DNA of 64,000 nt from positions 434,001 to 498,000 of the forward strand of contig NC_026659.2 in the NCBI RefSeq assembly GCF_000004075.3, written 5' to 3'. The position numbers and the translations under genes were made by a program. How positions within the stretch are numbered: the first letter of the stretch is position 1; each line of letters begins with the position of its first letter. The notes below the pieces were generated by a model, which saw only the letters and a list, made by a program, of their open reading frames with translations, did not search any database and was not told the origin of the DNA. The DNA is from Cucumis sativus. Lineage: Eukaryota; Streptophyta; Magnoliopsida; Cucurbitales; Cucurbitaceae. Positions 47,528-58,935 of the stretch are shown here, piece after piece.

Positions 47528-47749
47528 CTGCGACGGTGAGAGACGAGGGCGGATGAGAAGTTGAGAGAAGAACGGGAGCGTCACAGTAAGGTATCGGCTA
47601 AAGCTTGAATGGGAGAGCCACCGCTCAGTGAGGACGGAAAATTTAGTCGCAGAGAGTAGCTGGCGGAGCAGTGGAGGTAGTATGAATCAGAGCCGAGAAG
47701 GTGAAGTGAAGGATTGAATCTCAAAGAGAAGAGGAAGGAGAAGAATGAA

Positions 47750-47990
47750 ATCAAAGTCATAAATTAGGGCAAACTCTGATTGTGATTTCATTTTCTATTT
47801 TTATTTTGCAAATTACGATTTTGTCCTAAATCTTCGACGAGTATTGGCCAACCTGCTATGGTAAAATAGTAATTTGGTAACATCAATAAATAATATTTTA
47901 ATCCTTTAGATTTCCGGGTTTTTTTTCGAAAATATAAAAGTTTGAGGGATTAAAGAGAAAAATTCTTTGGAATTTTCCAACAATATTTCT
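47750..47990. promoter_or_regulatory. Shared (divergent) promoter region of PNO1 and the F-box gene
   Basis: The PNO1 leader exon (-) and the F-box gene leader (+, C/T-rich from about 47985) are separated by only some 200-250 bases. No clear TATA box is visible on either side, consistent with a TATA-less divergent housekeeping promoter. The limits are estimated from composition. Confidence 0.45.
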
Positions 47991-48085
47991 TCTTCTTCGA
48001 TCTGTCCACTGCTCTGCGCTTCATCTTCTTCAATTCTCCGTTTCCAATTCCATTGTTTCAGCTCAGCTGCTCATATCGTTTCCGA

Positions 48086-51000
48086 ATGTCAAATCCATTA
48101 GAGAGATACCACAAACTTTGCCTGATGGATTTTCTGGCGAAGAGTTACAGCTACCCATTAGCTTGTAAGGAGCTAAGCTTCTTAATCAGAGGTGCTTTCA
48201 TTAAACTTCCCAAGAATCTCCAATCTCTCATTTACGAACATATTATCACCGCCTTTCATCTCCTTCCAGAGTAAGTCTTCTGTTTGTTCCCTTCATTCCA
48301 TTTCTTTTCTTTCTGTTCATTTTTATAGACTCGTTTGATTTTTTGTTTTTTTGGGTATCAAAAGATTAGAGAAGATTTGGGTTGCTTTTGGTTATGGTTA
48401 GAAATTCAGTGATTTAGAATTTATGTGCTGAGTACTCATGTAGTTTTTTAGTTTCGATTTTCCGTATTTGAATCTAATTAGGAAATGTTGTGAATTGTTT
48501 GAATGTTTGATTTTGGCCATTTGGGAATTGTTCTGCTCAGTTCATTGATTAGGAAAATGTTTTTAAATTCTTTGTTTGTACTTGGTTGATTCTTGTATAT
48601 TACTATTCATTTGTCACATCTGTCATTTTGCTGTCTTCGGCATGAGCTTGTCTTATTAGCTACTTCTTGTATAGTCTTTAGTTTCTTTAGTGGAGGAGAG
48701 TGATCATCTGTCCCGTTATCTATGGAATAGCTTTCCTTTTGAGGGTTCTATTGAATAGTTGGTGAGCAAAGATGAATATGCAGATGTAGCCAACTTTTTT
48801 CGTTTGAAGTTATGTACACCGTCGATTCTATCTTGTAGCATTGAATTTGAGCATAACTTCTATATTAATATGTATTTTCTGTGAATTTCTTCCTCTTTCC
48901 TCCCCCTTATTTGTTTACATTTTCTCAACGCTTATTAGAAAATGGGAGGTTTAATATAAAACCAATATGAAATTTTCTGATTAAGGTGTGGTTGATTTAA
49001 CAAAAGAATGCAGACGAGCTCTGCTGCTTCTGCTGCACGTCTCCTTGCTCGGGCTGTTGAAGCTGCTTTGCCTAAGCAAAAGAGAAATTCAGTGATTGTA
49101 GAATTTAAGAAAGCAATGGTTGTTCATAAGAGGCGTACTAAAGCACATCAGGAAGAAAAAGGTGAATTATTTGCTTCTTTGCTATTATTATACATCAAAT
49201 TGAACATATTTTTCATGTTTTGCAATTCAATCTGATTGTTAACTCACAAATTCTTTAGGTTCTTGTCAACTCCCTCAAGATGTTCTTCTCCACATCTTCC
49301 GCTTTATAGATGTTCAATCTTTAGTTTCAGCTGGGCTAGTATGCCGGTAATTATCTATCATGATATTTCCTCATCTATCAACAAAGTTTGTTATTACCTT
49401 AACCATTCTCCTATTCAACTATTCAACTTAGTTTACTAGCCCCTCAAAGTTCACAAGCATTGCCAACGCTATTGCTTCCTTTAAGATAATGGTCGTTATG
49501 TAATCAATGTGAAGGTCGTGGAATGTAGCAGCAGAGGATGAATATCTGTGGCAGTTGCAGTATACAACATTTTTTGTTTGTTCTGATGACAATAGTAAAT
49601 CCATTAATGATAAAGACAGTGAGGATGGCTTTGCTAGCAGTAGCACACCTCGTGTTGATTGGAAAGAGGAATTCAAGAAAGCATATGTAGGTGAGAATTG
49701 ACACGGTCTCTAATTTCTGAACAATAATATATATGCCATTGAGTGATCAACTTAAATTTAAGAAAAATACTATCGTCCATGTAGCTTGTAGTTAGAAATA
49801 TTTTTAGGGTATCAAAGGCAAATTAGTCTATAGCCAATGAATTTGTTAGTAGCAGTTGATTACAAATAAAGTTGGTGGGAGTTATTGTATTCCTTTATCT
49901 TTTTATCTTTCAGTTTCAGTATTATTCTACTTATCTGTGGTTTGTTACTTTTTTTATTCTTAATAAAACAAAAAGTTTAATCAATAGTTTTGATTTGATA
50001 ATAATTATTTGTACTATGGTGTTTGGAATGATAGGTAATTCTTTGGGGAGAAACACATATGGAAGGGGATACTGCAAACACTGTGACACAATAGTTTCCT
50101 TTAGTACCTTGAGATGTCCGAATGATCATGGTAGAAATAAAAACACACAAATCAAGCCTCTGTCAATCAACCAGGTACTTTTTTCTATCCCTTTTTCCTA
50201 AGTTCATTTTCAGGGTCTTTTTGGTCAGCTTTCGCTCCTCTACTCTCTTATTCTGGTTACATGAATCTTTCTCTCTGACGGCAAGTGTAGTTTTTCTATT
50301 CTCTCCAGCACACTGAATTGAAATTGCTTTTGCTTATTTGAATGGTCACTTTTCATGAAACTGACTTCTTTTCAGGCTGATGGTAGTAGTATTGGCTTTT
50401 TTGCTATTGATTCTTTTAGAGGGGAAAAACACTTCCATGTTCTTTTGAAAGTATCTATAAAGATTTTGTAGCTGCTTTTTAAGTTTTTCAAGAATGCTTT
50501 TTTATGTATAGGGTTTTAAGTAAGATTGATTGGAGTCATTTCATTGTCTAAAAACTGATTCTGAATTGGCCTATCAGTTCAAGAAAAATTTAAACTAGAT
50601 GCTGAAACCAGTGTTGGTTAAGTTGTCAAAAAATGTTCTTTAATTTTGCTTTTTTATAAATAAAGAAAAAACCATATTTGTTTAAAAGTTTCAATATTAC
50701 CCACGATGTTTCATAAACATTTCAAAAATGACACTTGACTAGATATAGATATCTTTACCCGTAAGAATTTTATATGAAATTTGGTTGGGATGGGAATGAT
50801 GTGACGAAGGTGACCAACAATGAAATTTGGATTGTTATATTGTTCCAAATCCTATTTTTTGGTTCATAATCTAAAAAGGGTGATTTTGAAAGGCTAATAT
50901 TGCAACTTTTGAATGAATAAGAGTGTTTTGGACAACAGAATGGACCATCTGATGACCAAAATCCATAAATGAAACAATCAAATGATAAAGTAATCAAACA

Positions 51001-51191
51001 AACTGAAACATTTTTGGGTTTTGCTTTCGAACTGACGATGATGTGTCTCCTTCTTTTAGGTTGTTGAATATGTGTTAAATGGAGCGTCAGAATTGATTTA
51101 TTCTTCAGATAGTGAAACTGATTCAGATGAAGATGTGATTTCTGAGTTTTGGGCTCTTCCAAAGTACTTAGGCAGCAGTGGAGCGAACTGA
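48086..51191 (+). CDS. F-box protein (At5g52880-like)
   Basis: Six exons join in frame: 48086-48270, 49019-49161, 49259-49346, 49515-49690, 50035-50174 and 51060-51191, giving 287 residues. The start MSNPLERYHKLCLMDFLAKS is followed by CKELSFLIRGAF and a helical, Ala-rich segment (SAASAARLLARAVEAAL). Exons 3-4 encode an F-box: LPQDVLLHIFRFIDVQSLVSAGLVCRSWNVAAEDEYLWQ type, with the Leu-Pro start and Trp end typical of Skp1 binding. Exon 5 has a small cysteine/histidine cluster (YCKHCDT, then LRCPNDH) that may bind zinc. The C-terminus is acidic and serine-rich. The likely role is substrate receptor of an SCF ubiquitin ligase; the target is unknown. Similarity to Arabidopsis At5g52880 is from memory. 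Exon 2 uses the second of two nearby AG acceptors, since only that one keeps the frame. Confidence 0.88.
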
Positions 51192-51872
51192 TCCTATCCT
51201 AAAGGTGCAGATTTGAATCTTTTAACTTTTTGTCTTTGACGAGATAGTAATATTTTAACAACTGTAAAGAAGTTGCCTCGTCTATCTTGTTAACAGCTTA
51301 GATTGTAAATATATTTACCAATATCATTGAGAACGAATGAACTGGAGAGTATACAACAAATCAAGCCCACAAAAATTCTACTAAGGAAAGGGGGTTCGAG
51401 CAAAGCAAAATGTTACCTCTAAAATAACGAACTAAGAGATACGAATTATTTTTAGTTTTTTAAAATTGTATTTGTTTTTCTAACCATTTCTTTAAAAGAC
51501 TTTTATTTTATACGAATGAACATTTAAATAGGTAGCAAGTGCAGATTTAAAAACCAGAACATTCTTTCACTTTTCAAAACTTGGATTTTGAAAGCAAGAA
51601 TCTAGCTTTGATTTCTTTTATTTAAATTTTCTAAAATTAAGTTTATAAATATGTATTGATTTTTTTTTTTCGGTTTTGGAAATTTTGAAAAAAATATAGA
51701 AAATCATAATTAAGAAAGAAAATGGACACAGTTGCTATAAAACTCAACTAGTGGACTAAAATACATAAAACGACTTCTTAATTTTAGAAACGTTTTTGAA
51801 AATCAAGTAACTTAAAAAAACATTACTTCCACACGAGTTTCATAAAATATTTTCAAAATTCAAACCAATTTG

Positions 51873-51904
<32 letters not shown>

Positions 51905-54840
51905 AGTCAAAAGCTGAGTTTAATTTTAGATGTGTATGGGGACATCCATTCTCTCATGAGCCTTTAATTTGTGAAGCATTTTGTCAACGACAAATGAACA
52001 ATTTAGTCAATTTTAATGAAGAGCTAAAGAAATTGTTTTGATTAATTGTTTATGAATAATATTAGTTCTTATAGAGTGGTGTGTTTGAATCATTTAAATT
52101 AAGATTTAGGCATCTTGTTGTGTTGTGATTATTTTTGAGTTATGAGTTATGAGTTATTTTTCTGTCACATAATCTATATCCTTCCTTTCTTCATATAAAC
52201 ATATTATGATTAATGAATCTTAGTCTTGAGTTTTTTTCTATCTCATATTTAGTCAAAGAAAAGTTTGAGATTCTCTTGAATTGTAAGTTAAGAATATTGA
52301 GCAATCGAGAGATATATATATATATGTATATCAATTTACTATAGAGATATACCCTTCTAGATACAAAATTAACTTTTAATCAACAAAACTTGTCTTAAAA
52401 AGTGATATTTATTGTTCACAGAAAACTTTAGGATTAAGGAGGATAAGAAAGGGGGGAATTCCTTTAATTGCTCATATATATTTCCCATCAACCAGACAAA
52501 AAAAAAATTGAGTTTATCTAATGGGCACCTAAGATTCCCACCAAATTAAACAAACATCCCTGAAAAGAGACAATTAGTTTAGCATGCTTTTAAATTTTAT
52601 CCAAAACTTCTTCAACCCATCAATAATCTTTTGCTTTTATTTGATTAAAGAAATGTTAATGTGTGATAAACAATCATAGCAAGTTATAAGAAGAAGAAAA
52701 TCTAAATAATAAAGATGGGTAAGGTGTGGTTTTTAACTTTAGTGCAAAAGTATTAGCAAACACAAGAACTTTTATCATTAAGGAATTTGACTATAAGGTT
52801 TCATACATAAAAGCGAATTTAAAGGGCCCTAATTTCCAAGGTAATGTTTATATGTATATATAAAAGCACTTTAAAAGTAATCACTTAATGTTAAGCATAC
52901 AATTAATCACTTAAAAACATAGAAACCCCACCAAACGAAAAGGTTTCTTCCAAGAAATGATAAAAATGGTGTTAAAAAGCCTATCAATTTGTGAAAACAT
53001 TTTCAAATGAGCAAGGAAAATGAGACATTCATTCCCCTAGCTAACAACAGCCAACCCCACTTTGGAAGAAAAGAAAGATTGAAACTCTTGATATTCAAGT
53101 CTTCTTTGGCAACACTAATTAAAATAGGGTTTTAGAATACTAATGATAAAATTGAATTAATTAAGTCTGTCATTAATTAAATGGATACTCAATGGAATCT
53201 CTTCATATTTAATTAGATTCATTGTCAAATTCTCTCATTTCTACTTGTCTTTATCGACGAAAAAAGTTACGAATTTGGTATGTAGTAGATTAGCCTATCT
53301 TTTCTTTTCCACCAAAGTGTTAATGATAGCACATGGAAATGTCTATTAAGATATATGTGTTTGTTTAAAATAAAGGGTTTTGATCATGAAGAAAAATGTG
53401 TGTAGACATTGATATATACACATATATATATGTGTGTGTTCCAATATTATTCTGAAGTCAAAACCCTAATATTTTCCAATGGAGCTAATTAACTTGATGA
53501 GAGAGTCAACATAAAATAGACAAGGCAACCAAACTTGTATGGTGGTTAAGGCATCAACTATGAGAAAATATGATTGATGATACGAGGGGAAGAGAAAATT
53601 CAAAATAATTATGTGAATGCAATTTATTGCACATTTACATTTTCATTGACAAAATTGGCTTTTCTTTATTCTCTTTTTTTAGTAAACAAAACTGGTTTAA
53701 TTTGATAATGTAATGGAGAGAAAATTAGGAGGGATTCAATAGCTTGTACTCAAATATATATACATCCATTAGATAGATACATTTATAGTAACTTCAAATT
53801 CATTATTCTCTTCGTATATGTGTGCATAAGTTGGTACACTATATATCATTTGAAAATGTTATCAAGCAAGAAAAAATGTTCTCAATTAATATACGAGTGA
53901 GGAAAGATTAGGTTGGTCAATCTAAATATCTTAGCTAGATTAACATAATACTTTCATCATGCTTCAGACCAAGATGCTACGAAAAGATCTTTGGCTTCAA
54001 AAAATTTCTAAGTACAACAATTGAAAGGAGGAGAATTCAAACCACAAGACCTTGTAATTACTAAAACACTTAAATGTCAATTGAACTAAGTTGATCTCGT
54101 TAGTTATAATGCAAACTCTAACCTATGAAAAAATTGAATGGATGATAATATCGGGCACTTTTTTCGTTCTTTTAAGCTTTGAATAACATTATATATCATA
54201 TCAACCAGTGAATTTTTGTATTCAATTTTGCAAATTTAAGAACTCCATCAAGAGCAATCTGACTGAAATTTCAAAGACATGCATGTTAAAAAAATCACTT
54301 CATTAAGTCTTATAACATATATTGGAGCATGCTTGATTATGTTAAGTAATCAAATCTTTTAATTAATCTCATATTTATGTTAAATGATAACTTTTTCTTT
54401 CTCTTTTTAAGAACGTTAACTGCAATTCTCTCAACTCATATATAAACCTTTCCATTATAGAAAATTATTAGGAATTAATATAGAACTCAAACTTTGTATT
54501 TATAATTTAAAAGGAGGGTTTTTTTTGTCTTAATCGTTAAGTTATACTCACATAGGTTAATATCAACTTCAAGGTTTAAAAGGTGTTAGATTAATGATAA
54601 ACATAGAGAAGATTAAGAGGTTAATTTGTTTTCTTGTTTTGAAAAAAATGGGTGAGTGGAGCTATACTCATTTGTTGATAGTAAGGTCAAAGCTTTTTAT
54701 AGGGAGGGCCATTGTTTTCCTCATAAATATCCTTCAGAAAATAAATTGAGTAAGATATATATATATATCCTCACCTGCCATTTCTTTATTTGCTTTTCCT
54801 TTGCCAAAAATCAAAAAGAGAAAGAGAAAAGCAGAGCAAA
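51192..54840. other. Intergenic, AT-rich
   Basis: There is a (TA)n tract at 51877-51904 and other short AT tracts near 52310-52325 and 53414-53432. No gene or RNA is recognised. Confidence 0.55.
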
Positions 54841-54844
54841 GAGA

Positions 54845-55610
54845 GAGTACTGAGAGAGAGAGAGAGAGAGAGAGAAGTGTCTTTTTTATATGTCAAAAGT
54901 TATTGAAACAAAGAGAGTTTTCCTCAGAAAAAACTTAACTTTCCTCAGTGACCTCTCAATGGCATCACTTTCTCTATAAATATAAAACCCTAATTTTCTG
55001 ACCCCATGCACAGTTACAGTTTTTCCTTTTTTTTTTTTTCTTTTTTTTTCCCTTTTCTTTTCAACCAAAGCTTAACCAAATTTCTTTCTCACTTGCACAT
55101 TTTTACATGCAACTTTCAACACAACCTACCTACACCCTTACTTGCTTGGTTTTCCTCTTTTCTTCTCTCCACGGTTAAGTTCTTTATGAGTAGAACTGTA
55201 GAGGTAAAGAAACGATATGTTGCTAACAGTAAGAAGATTTGTTGGAAGTATTATTGATATTCATAAGTCTCTAATGATATTCAATAGTTTAAAACTTGGG
55301 TTTGAGGGATGTGAGGAGCCAAAGTTTGGATCATTACTCAAGTTTTTTTTAATGAGGGTTGCTTGTGGGATGACTTTTCACTATTATGTTGAATCTTTTT
55401 TCTTTGGCTTTGCTCATTTTCCTCCTCTTTTTGGAAGTTTCTTGTCATCTTCTCCTAAACTTCTCCCTTTTTTTCTTACCAAACACTTTTTGTTTTCAAT
55501 TTTAGTTTTAAGTGCTTTTTTCTCATTTATAAAGAGGGAACCTAATTCCCTCTTCTTTTAAGCTTCCCTTTAGCTCAAAATTACTTTCTTTACTCTCCTT
55601 TATATCTATA
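54845..55610 (+). ncRNA. Candidate non-coding transcription unit (weak)
   Basis: A GA microsatellite (about 54851-54876) is followed by a good TATA box (CTATAAATATA near 54974-54984), then a pyrimidine-rich stretch (55016-55175) that looks like a plant 5' UTR. No conserved protein follows: the longest frame (55217-55561, 114 codons from a non-ATG-like context) is phenylalanine- and leucine-rich and resembles nothing I know. It could be a lncRNA, a small-RNA precursor, an unrecognised small-peptide gene or a chance arrangement. Confidence 0.25.
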
Positions 55611-57360
55611 TTTTTTTTCCTTTTTTTCTATTGTTAAAGTTTCTTTTTTAATGTCTTAGACAAATACGTGGGTAGAGAATAATTACATCTCTTGACTTCG
55701 AAATTGATTTACAACTTTTAATTGAGCTTGGTTAGTTTTTTCTTTATCAACAAAAAAAGTGTAAAGGTGATATAAAATTTGATCCAATTTCTTAAGAGTA
55801 GTTTACTCTCAATATGACAGATTATTAAGTTAAAGCATACATGCAGTTTTCCCAATCAATTAAAAATGAAGACCAAGTTTTTTCAATTAATAAGAATACA
55901 TCGATATATAGATGGGTTGAAACTTGAAAGAATATTCTCTCAAGTGGTAACCCTAATTCATTAAAATATATAACTTTAGAATCACATTAATATGAGCATT
56001 TATGTCCCGTAGGTTATATTGAGTTGTTAAATTAATTATCTGAAAAATTAGTTCATCGTTGATATAAGAAACATATATAAGTTAGAAAGATGTCATTATG
56101 AATCTATTTTAAATATAATACTAAAAATTCAAACCATATTTTAATCCAACCAATGATATTAAACAATTCAAGTCCAAATTCTACAACTTCAACTTATTAA
56201 TTCTGTATCCACACATATATTCATATAGAAACTAAATTGGTTTTAAAAAATGGCAACTTGGATGGAAATAATTAAGAGCTAGGACTTGAGAAAATGTCTT
56301 CTTATCAAATATAATTGACGTTGAAAAAACTTTATGTTATCTGTACAAATGATTATTTCATTAAAAATACACGAACCTATAAAATAATATATGTAAGTTG
56401 TATAGCCTAAACTATTTGTTGTATGATAAAAGTGCAAACTCAATTAGTTTCCATAAATGTTTTTTTGGAGGTTAAGTTCTTATAAACTTTGAAAACAAAT
56501 TTCAAATTACAAGAACTTTGATAGTCAGATTGTGGAGAATTAAGCTTACAATTAAGCAAAATTAGAAAGAAGAAAAGAGAGAGAGATTTGAATATGAAGA
56601 AAAGTATGAGAAGAGGCGCGTGGGAATTAAAAGGAGCGCGTGAGAAAAAAAGTCTGAAATGTTATGGTGAGAAACAGTGTGTTTTCTGAAGTCCTAATCC
56701 TGACCTCTTCCACCCTTTGCTTTGTGGACTCACCTTTCACACTCTCTCTCTCTAAATGAATATTTTTGTATAGAAATGTGTTTTTTAAAAAAATCAAATG
56801 TGTTATGAAAGAGGGTTTAATGGATATCAACTGACTTTAGCCATACTGATTTGAATGTAAAGTCCTTGTGGACTGATTATTACTATTATTATTGATTTGG
56901 GTATTCTTATTATTTTAGCATTTTTGTATAAAATTATAATAGAATTGGAACTATACCTAAACCAAATAATTGCTTTCACAATATTTTAATTTTTTTTGTT
57001 CAAACTTTCATGTTTGTGGGTTTTCATTGTGAGTATTTAATTGGGAAAAACAAGTTTTTGTGTTTATGTATTTTACATTGTTTATTTGTTTACAAACTTT
57101 TAACTAAAACATGTATGGGATTTAATTAAGATGAGGAATTGAGAAGTTATAACAAAGCATTAGAAATTATGTCAATATGAGAGTGATTGATGAGGGCAAC
57201 ATCCAACAAAGAACAAATTCCAATTCTCCATATTCAAAGATGACATAGAAAAAACCCCAAAACTTCAAACAAATAAAGCCTTACATCATCTCTCTCTCTC
57301 TCTCTCTTCTTTCCCTAACACCATTTTCAGTTCCATTTGAAAGAAACTAATCTCTCTCTC
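55611..57360. other. Intergenic and promoter of the MAKR5-like gene
   Basis: AT-rich up to about 57200, then CT-rich leader-like sequence with two (CT)n tracts (57289-57308 and 57350-57364). No other features. Confidence 0.55.
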
Positions 57361-57364
57361 TCTC

Positions 57365-57370
57365 TATAAA
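57365..57370 (+). promoter_or_regulatory. TATA box of the MAKR5-like gene
   Basis: TATAAA lies directly after a CT repeat, 52 bases before the ATG at 57422, so the leader would be very short. The upstream CT tracts may act as a Y-patch. Confidence 0.45.
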
Positions 57371-57421
57371 ACCCAACAAAACCCCACCTTTTTTTTTTCT
57401 CCTCTCCTCTCTCTTTTCACC

Positions 57422-58827
57422 ATGGATTCCGTCGCCTTTCTCAAGTTCTTCAAACATTCCGGCGCTGACGAATTACAGAAACAGGAGGAGGAGGAGGAGG
57501 AGGAAGAAGAAGAAGGAGAAGATTCGTTCTTTGATATTGAGTTTTTCTCTGTTTCAGCTGGAAAGATTCAAAGCCCGGAACAGAGACCTCAAATTCCGAC
57601 TAAATTAGGAGACCATATAAACCTCTGTTCCGATTCCATTTCCAAAAGAAAGATTCTTCCAATCGAGCCCACTTCGAAGCCGCAATCTCCGATTCAGCTA
57701 CTTAAATCGGCACCTAAGTTTCCTGTTTTCATCTTCAAGAAACAGAGATCAATGGCTAAAAACAGACCACCTACCGGACAAGAAGGAGGTGAAAGCAGAG
57801 TTCTGAACTCCAAGCTCACTAGAGACAACAGCACGAGAAGATTCGGAGGCATTTTTCCGCCGGACCCATGTGAACCTCCGGTTCCGGCTCCGACGAGACG
57901 GTTCTCGAAGGAGGTGGTGCAGAAATATTTAAAACTGATTAAGCCTAAGGTTTTAAGAAAACCCACCGACAGCGGCAGCGACTTATCGTCGGCGGCTGTG
58001 GATTCGCCGGTGAGGGAGAAGCACGAGAATGGACTTCCGGCGGGGATTCGTTTGGTGTGTAGACATCTGGGTAAGAGCAAATCAGCGTCGGCGGCTGGAG
58101 GATTGGCAGCAGCGGTGATTCCTCAGACGAACCGGAGGGATGATTCGTTGTTGCAACAGCACGACGGGATTCAAAGCGCCATTTTACACTGTAAAAGATC
58201 CTTCAACGCCTCCTCAGGTAAAAAGAAAAATCAAAGCTCGATCTTAGAGCTTCTAATTTTGTCAAATCTTTCACACAGTTTTATTTACTTACTTCTAAAT
58301 CAACATTTGATCATCTAGTTTTATTATTGGCCAAATTATCAATAATTGTTTTACAAAAAGAGATTTCCAAGTCACAAAGTTCAAATTTATATGTCACGAA
58401 ATAACATTAAAAGTTCTATAAAGTTAAATACTTAGACATTTGTAGTTAAGTGGGGTTTGATTAACTTTGAAAAGTTTAAGTTATTTAGGGGGAGAAAGTT
58501 GTAATTGAACCAAAAAGAGTAAAAGAAAATGGTTAAATTGTAAGAAAGGCATTGATGTTTTTGATTTATTTTGGTGGTCAGAGAAACCTCTGTTTTTGTC
58601 ATCAAGGTCTGAAGCAACAACAGCTTCACAAGAAAGGCCAAGAAGTCTATCTTGCAAAGGTAATTTTATTTCTTTTTACTATTATTCTTCATTGGTTTAA
58701 TTAGTATTAAATAAAACTTAATTAATTGAATTAATGAAATGTTGTGATTATGATGATGTTGGCAGATTTTAGTTTCAAAGAAGGCAAAGAGGAAGGGGAA
58801 ATGAAGAGGATGATGAAGAAAGAGTGA
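57422..58827 (+). CDS. MAKR5-like membrane-associated kinase regulator
   Basis: Three exons join in frame: 57422-58217, 58582-58659 and 58766-58827, giving 311 residues. Near the N-terminus is a Glu-run coded by a GAG/GAA repeat, then EDSFFDIEFF, the short conserved block of the MAKR family. Next come a Ser/Pro region with RPQIPTKL and SPIQLLKSAPKFPVFIFKK, a basic segment (RRFSKEVVQKYLKLIKPKVL) and the conserved end AGIRLVCRHLGKSKSASAA ... RRDDSLLQQHDGIQSAILHCKRSF. This combination is the MAKR5 pattern (CLE45/BAM3 signalling in Arabidopsis roots), with a BKI1-like kinase-interaction C-terminus. The protein is expected at the plasma membrane through its lysine/arginine patches and to be released on phosphorylation. 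Exons 2 and 3 encode a variable polar tail and are less certain than exon 1. Confidence 0.88.
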
Positions 58828-58879
58828 AATTAAAGAAATGGGTTAAATTTGTTTTGTTGTTTGTAAAGGGAATGGAAAT

Positions 58880-58935
58880 TTTTGGAGGGAAGAACAAAAA
58901 TGATGATGATGATGATGAAGAAGAAGAAGAAGTGG
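58880..58935 (+). repeat. GAT/GAA microsatellite in the 3' flank
   Basis: GAT repeats pass into GAA repeats just after the MAKR5-like stop codon, probably in its 3' UTR. The MAKR6-like gene also has a GAT repeat just after its stop (15966-15990). Confidence 0.75.

Noticed and set aside
51192-57300. Plant microRNA precursors
   Set aside because: Looked by eye for common conserved families (miR156, 159, 160, 164-172, 319, 390-399) and saw no match; a proper search was not possible.
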